Source: Primula veris (taxonomy: Eukaryota > Streptophyta > Magnoliopsida > Ericales > Primulaceae). Taken from it: DNA of 64,000 nucleotides. Each line of letters opens with the position of its first letter. Position 1 is the stretch's first letter. Where the stretch lies: contig OY821744.1 in the NCBI GenBank assembly GCA_963682055.1, forward strand, positions 30,418,967 through 30,482,966. The letters run 5' to 3'. Shown here piece after piece: positions 1 to 12,360 of this stretch. The notes beneath the pieces are model-generated. The model was not told where the DNA came from and searched no databases. It worked only from the letters and a program-made list of their open reading frames with translations. The translations under genes and the position numbers were made by a program.

Positions 1-2
1 AT

Positions 3-1034
3 AACAAGAGAATCTCAGAGAAGTCGAAAACCAGAAATGCTCCGAGGGAAGATAAAAAGCGGACTTGGAATATGGCGAATAATTCCCGATTTCAACAACC
101 GGGAAGAGGAGAGAGGAGTTTTAATCCACCGCCGACAAACGTCATGATAAGGGGAGCGTGTTTTCACTGTGGAGATGCGAGCCATCGACAATTCAAGTGC
201 CCTAGGGTCCAATGTAGGGCATGCAACCGAATGGGACATACGGCAAGGGTTTGTCCCAGGGGACAAGGAAGAATCGACACCAACCGACCCTTTAACCAAC
301 CTAGGTTGCCACCACCACCACCAAGAGGACCAGGATTCGTACCACCACACCAATTACCTGGGAACCAAGGGGGAGGATTTTGAGGTAACCACCAAGGAGG
401 GGGAAACCGTGGGAACTACCGAGGAGGCTATCAGGGCCCGGGAAACCGAGGGAATCATGGGGGAAATCGAGGACCGCAAGGAAACCCACCGATTCAAGCA
501 CGCCTATTTGCCTTGCCACAATTGCCAAACCAAGGAGATCCGGCAAATGTACAAGGTATGGTTCTTGTGTGCTCATCTTGGGCACATGTTCTTTTCGATA
601 CGGGCGCTTCACGTTCTTTTATATCTAGAAGTCTAGTTGAGTCGTTGTCGTTAGAAATTGGGGTTCTAGAGAACCCTATCGTTGTAGAGACTCCTGTTGG
701 GGGTCGAGTTGTGTTGGACCGAGTGTGTCGGTCTTGTGAGATGGTGGTCGCAGACCACGTGTTTATATTTGATTTAGTTGTTATAGAGATGTCAGTTTTC
801 GACGTGATCCTTGGAATGGACTGGTTGGTTCATTTCAACTCTTTCATCGATTGTGTTCGACGAAAAATTTTCCTTACTACTTCATCCGGAGATAAGGTGT
901 TCTTTCGTGGGGAAAGGGACGCTACCCTTTTTTCAATTCCTTATTATTCCAAGCAGGTTGTGGGCAACCTGTCTTGTCTTTTGGCTAGTCTCTCGATAGT
1001 GGATAACGACGAGGAAGTGGAAATATGGCCATGA
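3..1034 (+). pseudogene. gag C-terminus and protease of the Ty3/gypsy element
   Basis: The frame is open from the left edge of the window. It shows two adjacent CCHC zinc knuckles (CFHCGDASHRQFKC and CRACNRMGHTARVC, about 165-260), then a glycine/asparagine-rich linker, then the retroviral-type aspartic protease active site FDTGAS near 596-613. Zinc knuckles bind the element RNA during packaging and the protease cleaves the polyprotein. A TGA at 381-383 breaks the linker and another at 1032-1034 ends the frame just before the reverse-transcriptase lead-in ([15 protein letters not shown]), which follows in the same frame. Both stops look like CGA-to-TGA changes, as expected from decay of methylated cytosines. 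Not functional. Confidence 0.85.
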
Positions 1035-1105
1035 GTAGTGGACGATTTTAGAGATGTGTTTCCGAGGGATCTACCTGGGTTACCACCGAAGAGAGCGTTA
1101 GACTT

Positions 1106-3928
1106 TTGGTATCGGGAACGGCACCTATAGCCATTTCCCCGTACCGTTTGGCACCAGCAGAATTGAAGGAGTTAAGTAAGCAGTTAGAAGAACTGCTAGA
1201 AAAGGGGTTTATTAGGCGGAGTACGTCACCGTGGGCGGCACCGGCCTTGTTCGTGCAAAAGAAGGATGGATCGATGAGGATGTGCATCGACTATCGAAAG
1301 TTAAATAGGGTGACTATTAAGAATAAGTGCCCACTACCTCGAATTGACGATTTGTTTGACCAACTGAAAGGAGCGACGTTCTTTTCAAAAATCGATTTAC
1401 GATCAGGCTATCACCAATTGAGGGTGAAGGATGAGGATATTTCGAAAACGGCCTTTAGGACCCGGTATGGTCACTATGAGTTTGTGGTCATGCCGTTCGG
1501 GTTAACTAATGCACCGGCGGCATTTATGGAGTTAATGAATCGAATCTTTAAGGAGTATCTCGACAAGTTTGTGGTAGTCTTCGTCGACGATATCTTGATC
1601 TACTCGAGTTCAAGAGAGGAACACGAGGAACATCTCCGTTTAGCGTTGCTCACGTTGAGGGAGCACCAACTTTACGGGAAATTTAGCAAATGCGAGTTTT
1701 TGATAAATGAGGTGAAATTTCTTGGACATGTGATCTCGGAAGAAGGGGTAAAGGTGGACACGACGAAAATTGAGGCAGTTTCGAAATGGGCACAACCGAA
1801 AAACGTGTTCGAGATTCGAAGTTTCTTGGGTTTAGCGGGATACTATAGACGGTTCGTCAAGGATTTCTCGAAGTTAGCGACTCCAATGACTTACCTTACT
1901 AAGAAGGGGGTGAAGTTCGTGTGGAGTGAGGCTTGCGAGAAAGCTTTCCTAGAGCTCAAGAAGCGGTTGACTAGTTCTCCCATACTAGTTATTCTCGAGC
2001 AAGGGAAGGGTTATCAAGTGTATTGCGATGCTTCGAAGGAAGGTTTGGGTTGCGTCTTGATGCAAGACGGAAAGGTTATCGCATATGCTTCGCGACAACT
2101 AAAGGCTCACGAAAAGAACTATCCGACTCATGACCTAGAGCTAGCGGCAATAGTTCATGCATTGAAGATATGGAGACATTATCTGTTCGGGGAAAAGTTC
2201 GAAGTGTTCTCGGATCACAAGAGCTTAGGGCATATATTTACCCAACGTGATCTAAATATGCGACAACGACGATGGATGGAATATCTAGAACAGTACGACT
2301 ACGACTTGCACTATCACCCGGGAAAGGCCAATGTAGTGGCGGATGCTTTGAGTCGAAAGTCTCATGCGACCTTAGCGCATGTGGCGATCGAGGAATGGAG
2401 GATGATGGGAAAAGTGAACGAGTTCGACTTGGAGTTGGGACCTGTTAATGGGGGGACTTTGTACACAATAGTGGTACAACCGGAACTTGTGAGTAGGGTT
2501 CTAGAAGCACAAGATGGGGACGAGAAAGTGGAGAGCTATGAGAAACAGATGAGTTCTAGCGAAGGATTAGACGGTTGGACGAAAGGAACCAATGGAGGAC
2601 TACGATTTAAGGGAAGGACTTACGTGACGGAAAATATGAGGAACGAAGTATTAAAGGAGTTTCACCACTCCCGATTAGCCGTTCATCCCGACGGGGCGAA
2701 AATGTATCACGATGCGAAGAGACAATTTTGGTGGCCCGGAATGAAACGAGATGTACCTTCATATGTTAGCAAGTGCCTAACTTGCCAGCAAGTGAAAGCG
2801 GAACACCAAAGGCCGGCGGGTATGCTCCAACCCTTACCGGTAGCGGAATGAAAGTGGGAAAGGATAGCAATGGATTTTGTGACCAACTTACCTAAATCGG
2901 TAAGTGGGAATGACGCTGTGTGGGTTGTGGTCGACCGTCTGACCAAATCCGCACACTTCATTGCGATTAAGATGACGAATTCGGTGGAAATCTTGGGACG
3001 AAAGTATATTAAGGAAATTGTTAGACTTCATGGGGTACCGATTTCGATAGTATCGGATCGAGATGCGAGGTTTGTGTCGATGTTCTGGGGCGCATTGCAA
3101 AATGCCTTAGGGAGCAAGTTGACAATGAGTACGACGTTCCATCCCCAAACGGATGGACAATCAGAGCGGACTATCCAAGTGCTAGAGGATATGTTGGGCG
3201 CGTGTGTGAACGACTTCAAGGGAGGTTGGGAGAGCCATCTACCCTTAGTTGAGTTTGCGTATAATAATAGCTTTCAAACTAGTATTGGCATGGCACCTTT
3301 CGAGGCTTTATACGGGCGGCCGTGTAGGTCTCCGGTGTGTTGGACCGAGGTGGGAGAAGCGGAAATGCTAGGACCGTAATTGATTCAAGAAACGACCGAA
3401 AAGATTAAGTTAATTCGGCAAAGGCTTGAGACGGCTCGAAGTAGACAAAAGAGTTATGCGGATAAGAGGAGGAGACCTTTGGAGTTCGAAAAGGGGGATC
3501 AAGTATTTTTGCGAGTTTCGCCCAGGAAGGGGATTATGAGGTTTGGCTCTAAAGGGAAGTTGAGCCCGAGATTTATCGGACCATTTGAGATCGTGGACCG
3601 AGTTGGAGAAGTTGCATATCGGTTGGACTTGCCACCAAAGTTGGCGGGGGTTCACCCGGTTTTCCATGTGTCAATGTTGAAAAAGTATCACCACGACCCT
3701 TCACACGTGGTGGACTTTGAGGACATTGAGGTTAGTGCGGATGTGACATACGAAATGGGACCTATGAGGATTATAGATGTGCAAGAGAAGGAACTTCGAG
3801 GAAACATTATTAGATTGGTAAATGTGGTTTGGAAACATCATGGGGCCGAGGAGGCAACTTGGGAACGCGAGGATGAGAAGAAGAGAAAATATCCTAATCT
3901 CGACTTTTCTTTAGGTACGTTCGTTTAG
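1106..3928 (+). pseudogene. pol: reverse transcriptase, RNase H, integrase, chromodomain
   Basis: One frame holds all pol domains, cut by TGA at 2849 and TAA at 3377. Reverse transcriptase has the catalytic aspartates in [11 protein letters not shown] (about 1385-1420) and FVDDILIYS (about 1580-1605). RNase H starts at [10 protein letters not shown] near 2020 and ends at ADALSRK near 2355. Integrase has the HHCC finger (HHSRLAVH, then CLTC, about 2660-2785) and a DDE core: MDF at 2870, SDRDARF near 3052, and the glutamate of DGQSERT near 3155. A GPF/Y-type module (FIGPFEIVDRVG) and a chromodomain-like tail finish at TAG 3926. The upstream frame joins out of phase near 1105, implying a small deletion. 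The two internal stops replace tryptophan (TGG to TGA) and glutamine (CAA to TAA) codons. Confidence 0.9.
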
Positions 3929-3936
3929 ATGTTTTC

Positions 3937-4302
3937 TAATTTCGGGATGAAATTTCTTTATCGGGGAAGGGTTGTAACGCCTTGAGTTTAGAGTTTATTT
4001 TATTAAAGTTTGGAGTTTATTTCTGGTTGTAACGCCTAGAGTTTACGGAGTTGTTGAGTTGTATTTTATTATGTTTGATATAGCATATAGGTGATTACCT
4101 TATTTGAGATTCTTACATGTTGTTCATGTACTAGAGTTATGGAGTTGTTATGGGTTGTGTACCCTGAGTATTATATTTCTTAGATTATGACACGAATTGG
4201 ACGTTTAAAATTTTTATGACCTTATTTGTAAAAGTTTATCATTTCTGGGTATAGTGGTTTAGAGAGGAAATTTCGGGACGAAATTCTTTTAAGGAGGGTT
4301 AG
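3937..4302 (+). repeat. Duplicated polypurine tract and LTR-start module
   Basis: Directly after the pol stop is a conserved TTCGGGATGAAATTTC segment, a purine run (3963-3971) and TTGTAACGCC at 3972. The same module recurs 331 bp later: TTTCGGGACGAAATTC at 4271, purine run at 4291-4298 and TTGTAACATCCC at 4303. A third TTGTAACGCC at 4027 makes a 55-bp tandem repeat with the first. Only one such junction is expected before a 3' LTR. Confidence 0.65.
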
Positions 4303-4303
4303 T

Positions 4304-4828
4304 TGTAACATCCCGCATTTTTATAAGTTTTTTTATTTACGAATTAATTTATCCAAAAACGTTTTATTCAAAATTTTACCAAAAACCGGTCACTCGACTA
4401 ATTTTTAGCCAAAAACCGAAACTCTTCCAAAATGCTTTACTTTAAAAACCTGTTACAAATTTTACTAATAAAAAGGATCCAATAGATTTGTTTCTAAAGA
4501 TTTGTTATTATTGAGTAGTATTATAGTAATTTTGATTAAAAGTTAGCTTTTAGAATTTTGGGGACCAAATAGTTCGCTTCCACAAACTATCTAAAAACAG
4601 TTTTTCTAAACCTAAAATCAGCCCACTTTTCATTCTTTAAACCTAAAAACCAGCAAAATAGAAGAGAGAAAAGAGAGAAAAAGAAGAAGAAGAAGAAGAG
4701 GAAACCACCGTTAGCGGGTTCATACCAAAAGCATCTCCTCTACGCACTAAGGTAACGGGGGTTATCCATTGCGACTAGACGAACGTGTATGTTAGTATTT
4801 TGTTTTGCGTTTATTAGAAATTAGGGCG
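4304..4828 (+). repeat. 3' LTR (start clear, end uncertain)
   Basis: The LTR begins TGTAACATCCCGC, a typical Tekay/Del start, immediately after the second purine run. It contains a GAA-rich purine stretch (about 4670-4705). The end is placed where homology to the flank of the paralogous VAL-like gene resumes, about 4829. The 5' LTR is outside the window, so length and target-site duplication cannot be checked. Confidence 0.6.
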
Positions 4829-5397
4829 TAACAAACTGCATATAGCAAATTAATCCGTAGACTACCGTATTTAAAAATCATATGAACCACAACATCATCG
4901 CTAGCTTTTAATCGAATTTTGGAATGAACTGATTGATCCAAAATTCAAACACCAAAGGCCGAATTTAAATTTAAACCCGCCTTTATTCCAAACTATTCAT
5001 TGACCACAATGATAAAACTGAAGATTATGTATGATGTGTTGATTTACATTAGAGATTTGCAACCAAAATTATTCATCAAATATGATTTATGAAGTGATAT
5101 CAATCACCACATAATCGGCATGATTCATGAAAACTTTTAAACTTTATCTAGCAAATTTACAGTTTTACATAACTTGACTTGTCTCAAATACATTATACAA
5201 CATTAAACATCCTCTGGTATTAATTTAACAACAAAACCAAAACGCACACATGAATCAGGGATTATGCAGAGGTACCATAATGAACAAACACAAAGTACAA
5301 ATCCCTATCCAAAAGGGCTTAAAAGAAACTACATCATGTTAATGTATATACCAAACTGTTTATACTTTTTTAAGAAAACTTGCCCAAAGTGCATTGT

Positions 5398-8300
5398 TTA
5401 TGCGATTGAAGTTGGATCTTCGGATGGAGCATCACCAATTGATTTCTGATCTGTGACCTTAATTTTCTTCGGATCTGCACATAAATTAGGGAATGCTACT
5501 TTAGCACAGTATAATTACTATGTGTTGCAACAAGATATGATAATATAATATTTATCCAGATAATACCAGGGGATTGAGGACTTTCAGGGTCGTTTAAAGG
5601 GAGGTCTGCAAAAACAAATTACATAAGACATAGTTAGCCTAAAGGCTTCAACTGTTACAAATTGGAGTAGAACTTTATTTGATTCTCCAATTGTTGTATA
5701 TGGGCATAACTTTAAGCAAATAAGCTGAAACTTTTAGATTACAAAAGAATTGGTTCATCAAGGTTGAAAATCTCTAGCATTTTCACGCCAAATACCAGCA
5801 AAACTCGTCTTTTAAGCTAATCAACCTAATGACTGCTGAACAAAACAAAAAAGGCTGAACTTGAAAGCTTAAATAAGAGAAGATCTACTAGCGTTAACGA
5901 ATACGACATTTCATAACAATTAACAATGGATAAATTATAAATTAAAACTATCCTTACCCTGGAACTGGTGTGGTGAATTCACATTATTCCCAATAATAGG
6001 GGGCTTCTGTTAAAACAAGTAGTAACTCATTAGTATTCATTCTGTACATTTTGATACGAAGAATGTAGAAGTTTTTTCGTACTGGCGAAATAAACATACT
6101 ACAACCGGAAAAGGTATATAAGATTGTACATTTTCAGTGCCAAGAGACACAAGGAAATTGAAATTGAATTTAAGAGTAGCATTATGTTTGTAATAAGTAA
6201 AATATAACAGGCATGAGAAACACTTACATCATATTCTTCAAATTCACAATCATCGACCATGACGATGTTGCAGGTACTTTTTGGGTCTGGTTGGAGAAAA
6301 TGTTGCGCTTGCCACCACGTCAACTCTAGTTCCTGCGAGTTTGAGATAAACTAAAACTCGTTAGAATTCACTCGGATATAGATTTTATTCAAGTTTAAGT
6401 ACAACATTTAATAGAAAAAGAACAAGTAAATTGATTGACCTTATCAACAACTGGGGTTTTCTTGAACCCTATGACAAGTTGATTTGGACGAATTACACCA
6501 AACATTACTGCAGAAATAGAAAGAATAAGAAACAATGTGAAAAAGGTTAACTAAGTTCTCTTCAAACGTGTGAATGATTATAATACTATGTCATATATGA
6601 TTTTTCGGTTCTCTAATATTCATTGTATTTCTGACATCATTATGTCAACAGAAATGAAAAGAACCAAAAAAAGGAAAACCCCTTGATATCAAATAGAAAA
6701 TGAACAAAGATTGTTAATATCTCATTAGTAAGTAATGTGAAGAAAGGTACCGATATCCTGGGCTTGTAACCCCGATTCTTTCATGTACCCTTGTGTATTT
6801 TCAAATACGTACATACGGGTACCTTGGTTGTTCCAGAACCTTAACCGGAAGTTCCATTTTTTCCCGTTGGAATCAATGACATTCAAAATAATGCCTGTTG
6901 ATTCCGTTAAATACGAGAAATAAGCCTGCACCGAATTTCCAAGAAAACAAGTTTTAGGATAATTAAGGGGAGATATTCAAGATGGGGAGAAATTTAAGGA
7001 CAAGGGAATAAAGTACATCAAAATTGATTTTTACTAAACCTTAAACAAGAAACACATATATGGATGTTTCAAATCTAAAGGTACTAAATATGTACATAAA
7101 CCTTAGCTGCTCCTTTGAATGTGTTACATTCATAGTAAAAATTGTTCATTTCGTCAAATACAGAATATACACCTGTGAATTTTCAAATATTTAACATTAT
7201 CAAGAGAGAGATTGAGAGACAGAGAAGGTAACATACCACAGCGCAAACCTTGGGTATGACCAACCTGCCAACTTTAGTAACATCGCTCGCCGATAAGACC
7301 TTTTCGAACAAAGGATCAACCTTTGTTTTTAAGCTTTTGAAAAAATTAAGGTAAAAACCTATAAATACCAAATTAAATGATAAAGGGACACTAAACTAAC
7401 TCTTCCACAGGTGTATATTAAATTCTACATCAAATAGAATAGAGATTAATCGGGTTTTTTAAAACAACTCTGATTCAGAATCACAACATGAACTCGTATA
7501 TGACAACTACTGGAAAAGGTGGTGGGTGACGCAAAAACTTCGGACACCTAAAAACGAAAAAGAAATCCAGAAAAATCTAAACATACTAATTGAACAGCAA
7601 GAGATGGAGAATAGACTTAGGAATCTCTTGTAATCTTCTACATCACACGCAGTCACACTAATACGAAGATATTTCCCATTTTAACTTTGAAACCTATGTA
7701 TGTGCAGAATGAGAATCCTGAAAGAAGAATTGGACGGAAAAATTGTTTCTATTAGTAGTTTAGGCATCCATAATACCACAACTTTCCAAATTTTAAAGCT
7801 GGATTCAACAAACACGAAATACTAAAAAGAGATTTAAGGTGAAAACAAGATCGAGAAAAAGGATACGCTACAAATATTTGTTGCAGCTCCGTATCTGAAA
7901 CGCTTATTTTGTGTTTGACCAGTAAGTGAGAGTTTTGTGCTAGTTCAGTAATTCGAGTAGTTTCTTCTTGGGTATTTACCCCTGTCGAAAAGCTAGTAAT
8001 GCACTTCTGTGAATATACACTCCCGTTGTTGACAAAAGCGGTATTGTTCGATTCGTTAGCAGTATATATAACATTGCTGTTTGATGAAATCTGCACCATT
8101 ATTTATCCAAGCAAGGGAGAATCAGAATTGGAACATATATTGTTGAAAGTTATAAATAAAACTTAGCAGAATAATTCAAAACAGAAAGAAAGAGAAAGCG
8201 GGGTTTTTTACGAGCACACTTCCAGAATGGAAAGAACAATATAGCCAAAACCCTCACATTGTTTGTTATTTTGTAAAATAAGCTATACCTATTCATTGCC

Positions 8301-11071
8301 CCTTTTTTTATTTTAGTATTTTACCATGGAGAAGTTTTTTATATTTCCTCTAAAAAGGTAATACAAGATGAAATAATTGACAAGTCATTCCAGAAAAAAC
8401 TAGAAATAGAATACCGGAAAATATACTACACCTTCAGTTATCACCAAAGAGTCTTAAATCATTGCTAAATAGGTAGTTTGAACTGACGGATAATTTTTTC
8501 GAGAAGAATCATTAAACACTTCAGAAGTTAACACCATATGAAAGCATTTAATGTTCTTATTATAACCTATATAAGTTCTAAACACTGCTAAAATTCGGAT
8601 GATGTTTACAAATTATTATTACCAGAGCTGATTGTTGGATTGCATGATTAGTACTCCCCGCAGTCTGGAAGGAGGGGAGTCCGATACCTTGGGAACCTAC
8701 TGTTTTGCCCTTGTCAAGGGAGGTATTACCAGAACCAGCAATCCTTATCTACATGATTATGTATAATACGAGAAATAAAAATCAGTATCTGACACATGTA
8801 TAGGTTGCCTCCAATGTAATACGAAGAATTCACTTTCAAATGTTGGAAAGAAGAATGAAGCTAACAGCTATTTATCTTTTTATAATTAAAAATCTTAGAA
8901 ACATATATATTATTCGACGTGGTAATTTTCTATTTTGATTTGCATTAAACCATAATGACGATACATTGTGAATTAATTTTGGTTCAGTAAAATGTTAAAT
9001 GTAATGACTGTTAATATTTCAACATGAATCAACGAGATAACCAAGAATACGCAAAAAAAAAAATACACTTGAAATCTGTAATTACAAGGCATGTGAACTT
9101 TATCTCCACTAAAATTGGTAATAATACATTGCAGTAAGAAATAATACATTTGTAGAGAATTATGCCCTAATGGAAATCTCGGATATTCTTATCGTCTTCC
9201 ATTTTAACACAAAAAAGCACCCGTATCTAATTCCAAACAGTAATTACCGGAAGATGTTGACGACCTACATCTCTCTGTTGGCAGGTTTTGCACCATACAC
9301 CGCCGAAATTCAAGCACTCATATAAGTGCTTAGACGCTATACACCCACAGTGAATAGGCTGCCAAGTCACAATCAACAATTAAGATAAAATCTCAAAATA
9401 AATGGTTCTTAAACAAGAGGGGGAATCTTAAAATTTGCTAACCTTTTCACATTTTCTGCAATTTCTCCAGCCAGTTTCTTCTTTATGAAAGTTCTCACAG
9501 TATTTTGAGCTTTCATAAGCAGAACTGCAAAATCACATAACAGACCATTTCGAAAAAAATAAAAATGACCCAGAGAAAAAATAAACTAAGAAGAAAAAAA
9601 ATTGGGATCAAACAAGGTTTAAGGTGAATCTGCGTGACAGTCCGTGGCTTCTTTTATCCCCCAAAGGCAATCAAATCTCAATTAAATTAATCATATTCCA
9701 CAATTTTCTTTATTATGTATAGGTTTTTTTATTTATTTCCGGTATAAGTCATTTAGTTTGGCAACAAGTGATGAATCAAAATCCGTATTCCCTTTCGGTA
9801 CTTGTTTTTTCCTAAAATTTACCAACAGACATTAGGCATCTTTATCAGTAACATGATTTTTTATTAAGTTAAATGAAAGAGTTGAAGGCTCAATCACAAG
9901 TGTGCTTGCATTACCAAATGAGCTGAAATGGAAACAGACTCACAACAGAATCACAGATTAATAGTTAGGAGGTGCAATACTTTGAACATTTCCCTCGGAG
10001 AGAGTTACTGAAAATAAAACAGCGCTCACTTGTCGTGGGATCCTTTTTGAAGACATATTTTTAGAAAATCCATGTTTTAAAAAGACAAATTATTTTCTTG
10101 ACAAGTGATGGCGAGATACAGACAGAATAACATATTTTGTTAATGTTGTGGCCTTTATTCATACACAATCATACATCGAGAAACGACAGGCATAAACCGT
10201 TACAAACAAGATGATATCAAAAAAATTAGTCAATAAATTTGGCGTTATACGCACGCAGTCTCACTTCGAGAACTACATGCATAAACCGTTATTTACTGCA
10301 AAAGAAATATTCTAGTCAATTAAGTTGGCGTTATACACACGCAATCTCACTTCAAGAGCTACATGCATAAACGGATAACCCGTTATTAACGTCATAAAAA
10401 TACTTCAGCCAATCAGATGTGAGAAGGCACAAAAAAAGTCCAAAAAACACAATATTCAATATGTTTATGGCAGTTAATCAGGTGATCGACCAATTCTTTA
10501 TAAATTGTTAAGAAGAAAGTTACAATTTTTCTATTACTTAATCACTTCATACACTGGTCTATAAAATCAAAATGTTATCCACATGATCTATACATGTCTT
10601 TTAATTTAAATCTGAATAAGGAAACATACACTGATACACATAATGTTAGGTTAATCAAGTTTTTGATTCCAAAAAAGAAAAAGGAAATTTAATCAAATTT
10701 AGATATACTATAATGGTAATCAATATGAGAGTGTCTATCTACATGATGAAATTGAATATAAAGAAAATAAATCTAAATTTAAATATGTAGACGCACAGAA
10801 AAAGAAGTGAAACATAGTATACAAAGATACAGGTATGCGGCTTATGCCTAGAAACTGAAATACTATATCTAGATAAGGAAATTCAAAAATTGAAAATCAG
10901 ATGCTAAAACATGGTTAAAATAATTCAGAATTAGGGGGGGAAATACCCGCAGTTGAAGCAAAGGAGAGCGGAAGCACCGCTCTTCAAGCCCCAACCCGTC
11001 ATCCACCGATGAGTCTTGGTGCAACGGCACTTAAAATTCATGCACGCAATCATATCCCTATTTCTATTCAT
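5398..11071 (-). CDS. VAL/HSI2-like B3 repressor, copy A (short form)
   Basis: Twelve coding exons, joined in phase, give 425 aa: 10947-11071, 9443-9524, 9248-9358, 8623-8748, 7867-8090, 7237-7333, 6751-6925, 6440-6507, 6228-6332, 5958-6006, 5567-5605, 5398-5474. Residues 1-106 are the cysteine/histidine-rich PHD-like domain of the VAL family (CMNFKC, CFNCGSAYESS, CENFHKEETGWRNC, HCGCIASKH). Residues about 229-330 are a B3 DNA-binding domain (LFEKVLSASD, GRLVIPKVC, RMYVFEN, LVIGFKK). LELTWWQAQ (about 338) matches the conserved VAL segment after B3. The tail has an EAR-like LPLNDPE and a basic PKKIKV that could be a nuclear signal. The CW zinc finger of VAL1/VAL2 is absent, and the protein is about half their length. 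VAL proteins bind RY elements and recruit Polycomb to silence seed genes. Start: first ATG of exon 1; the 5'UTR is probably spliced. Confidence 0.85.
7105..7173 (-). pseudogene. Degenerate duplicate of the B3 exon inside an intron (copy A)
   Basis: Between the first and second B3 exons, an acceptor-like CACAG is followed by sequence that aligns with the start of the real downstream exon at 6925. It would read VYILYLTK then stop, against AYFSYLTES in the true exon, and similarity continues for about 60 bases. The corresponding site in gene B (about 24655-24704) has AYIPYLIK then stop. It looks like an old exon duplication predating the gene duplication. Confidence 0.5.
10224..10398. repeat. 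Intron 1 minisatellite, about two units (copy A)
   Basis: Units of about 84 bp share TTGGCGTTATACACACGCA and CTACATGCATAAAC. Copy A has about two clear units, plus a more diverged leading part. The matching intron of gene B has about three units. Confidence 0.7.
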
Positions 11072-12360
11072 GCTAGTCGACTGTAATTCAAAAACCAAGT
11101 AAAAAAGAAAACACAAACAATTGAAGAAATATGAATGTTAATGAAAATAGACAAAGATTTGTTTACAAATATAGAGATGTGCACTTAACATAGATATGAT
11201 CGAAATTCGAATAGGGTTTTAGAGATTAGAGGGTGGAGTTTTTTTAGAGAGAGAAAAAGAGAGTTTATGCTTGCATGGAGCCAAATAATAACAGGTAACA
11301 TTAAAACGCATGCATGTATTTTTGTTTTTACTCTCACTTTTAAGACAAGTAATTGAGTTGGTTAATTCGTGTCTATACCAATATCCGTTGGATGAGATTT
11401 GTTGTATTTAGTATTAATTGTTATTATTAGACTATTAGTATTCGAGTTTTAATTATAATGGTATCTTTCAAAAAGTAAGTAAGACTAGAAGAAAATTAGT
11501 ATACTTTTAGAATCAGATATTAGATATTTGTAACCGCTATTGAGTGATTAGTCAAACTTCTAAATATTAATGTATTAGTCAAACTTCGAAATATATTCAT
11601 TTCAAAAACAAAACAAAAAACTTCGAAATATATTGGCATTGAAAGAAATTCATTAATTGAGAATGATTTATTATATCTTCAATGGAGAAAATAATGCTTA
11701 CTTAATACATTCAACAACTGATGTATTTAATATATAATTACTACTAATACTTAGATTTCAAAAAATTAATGTAAATTAGTTTTTGTAAGGTGTGTTTAGT
11801 ATTGTATTCTTTTGAATGTTATATGCAGAACCAAACCGAAAACAAAACTTGGTACCCATTAATATCCAGTACAATATACTATTAAAAAAAGTAAAAAAAA
11901 AATATTACAGATAAAAACTAAAGTTTTCTCCATAGAAAATAAACACATGGGAAAGTTAACATTGTGAAAGAGTTGGTCATCTTGAAAATATACAATAGAA
12001 AAAAGTCAATAATATATATTCTAAAATCATTTAAAATTTAATAGTAGAATAGTTTCTTTTACTTAATACTAAATAGGCCAACGTAGTATCTAAAAACAAC
12101 ATAAAGCTAACATGTGATCAATGTGTAATTTAAAAGTATATGTGGCCTCCTAATTATAATTCAAAAAAATTAAGAAGATCACTCATATTTGATAAGCTCT
12201 TTATGTAATTACTTCCTGTGCTAATGAAAAATTATATTTTTATATTTAGATATATAGTACAATTTTCAAGCAAATGACTTATTAATCGCGGAGTTTAAAT
12301 TTTCTCCGAACCGGTTTGGAGCGAATCTTTCATACACGACACATGTACGTTTACTATTGC

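Larger units (their letters stand above)
1..4828 (+). mobile_element. Ty3/gypsy chromovirus (Tekay/Del type), 5'-cut and decayed
   Basis: The order gag zinc knuckles, aspartic protease, reverse transcriptase, RNase H, integrase and C-terminal chromodomain is that of Ty3/gypsy chromoviruses. The chromodomain end (WKHHGAEEATWERED) and an LTR beginning TGTAACATCCC fit the Tekay/Del lineage. The 5' LTR and most of gag lie left of the window. The coding part is dead: in-frame stops at 381, 1032, 2849 and 3377, plus a frameshift near 1105. The right edge is set near 4828, where sequence homologous to the flank of the second VAL-like gene (from about 21472) begins. Confidence 0.9.
4829..12360. repeat. 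Segmental duplication, copy A (with VAL-like gene A)
   Basis: Sequence from about 4829 to about 12360 matches about 21472-29999 in order and orientation, including exons, introns, 3' flank and upstream flank. The match starts with the ACAAACTGC-type motif at 4829 and 21475. Copy B is longer by the insertion between about 21600 and 22570, which contains the plastid-derived sequence. Introns have diverged by many indels, so the duplication is not recent. Confidence 0.85.

Noticed and set aside
10200..10400. CRISPR-like array
   Set aside because: Units are adjacent, diverged and lack unique spacers; a eukaryotic intron minisatellite explains it.
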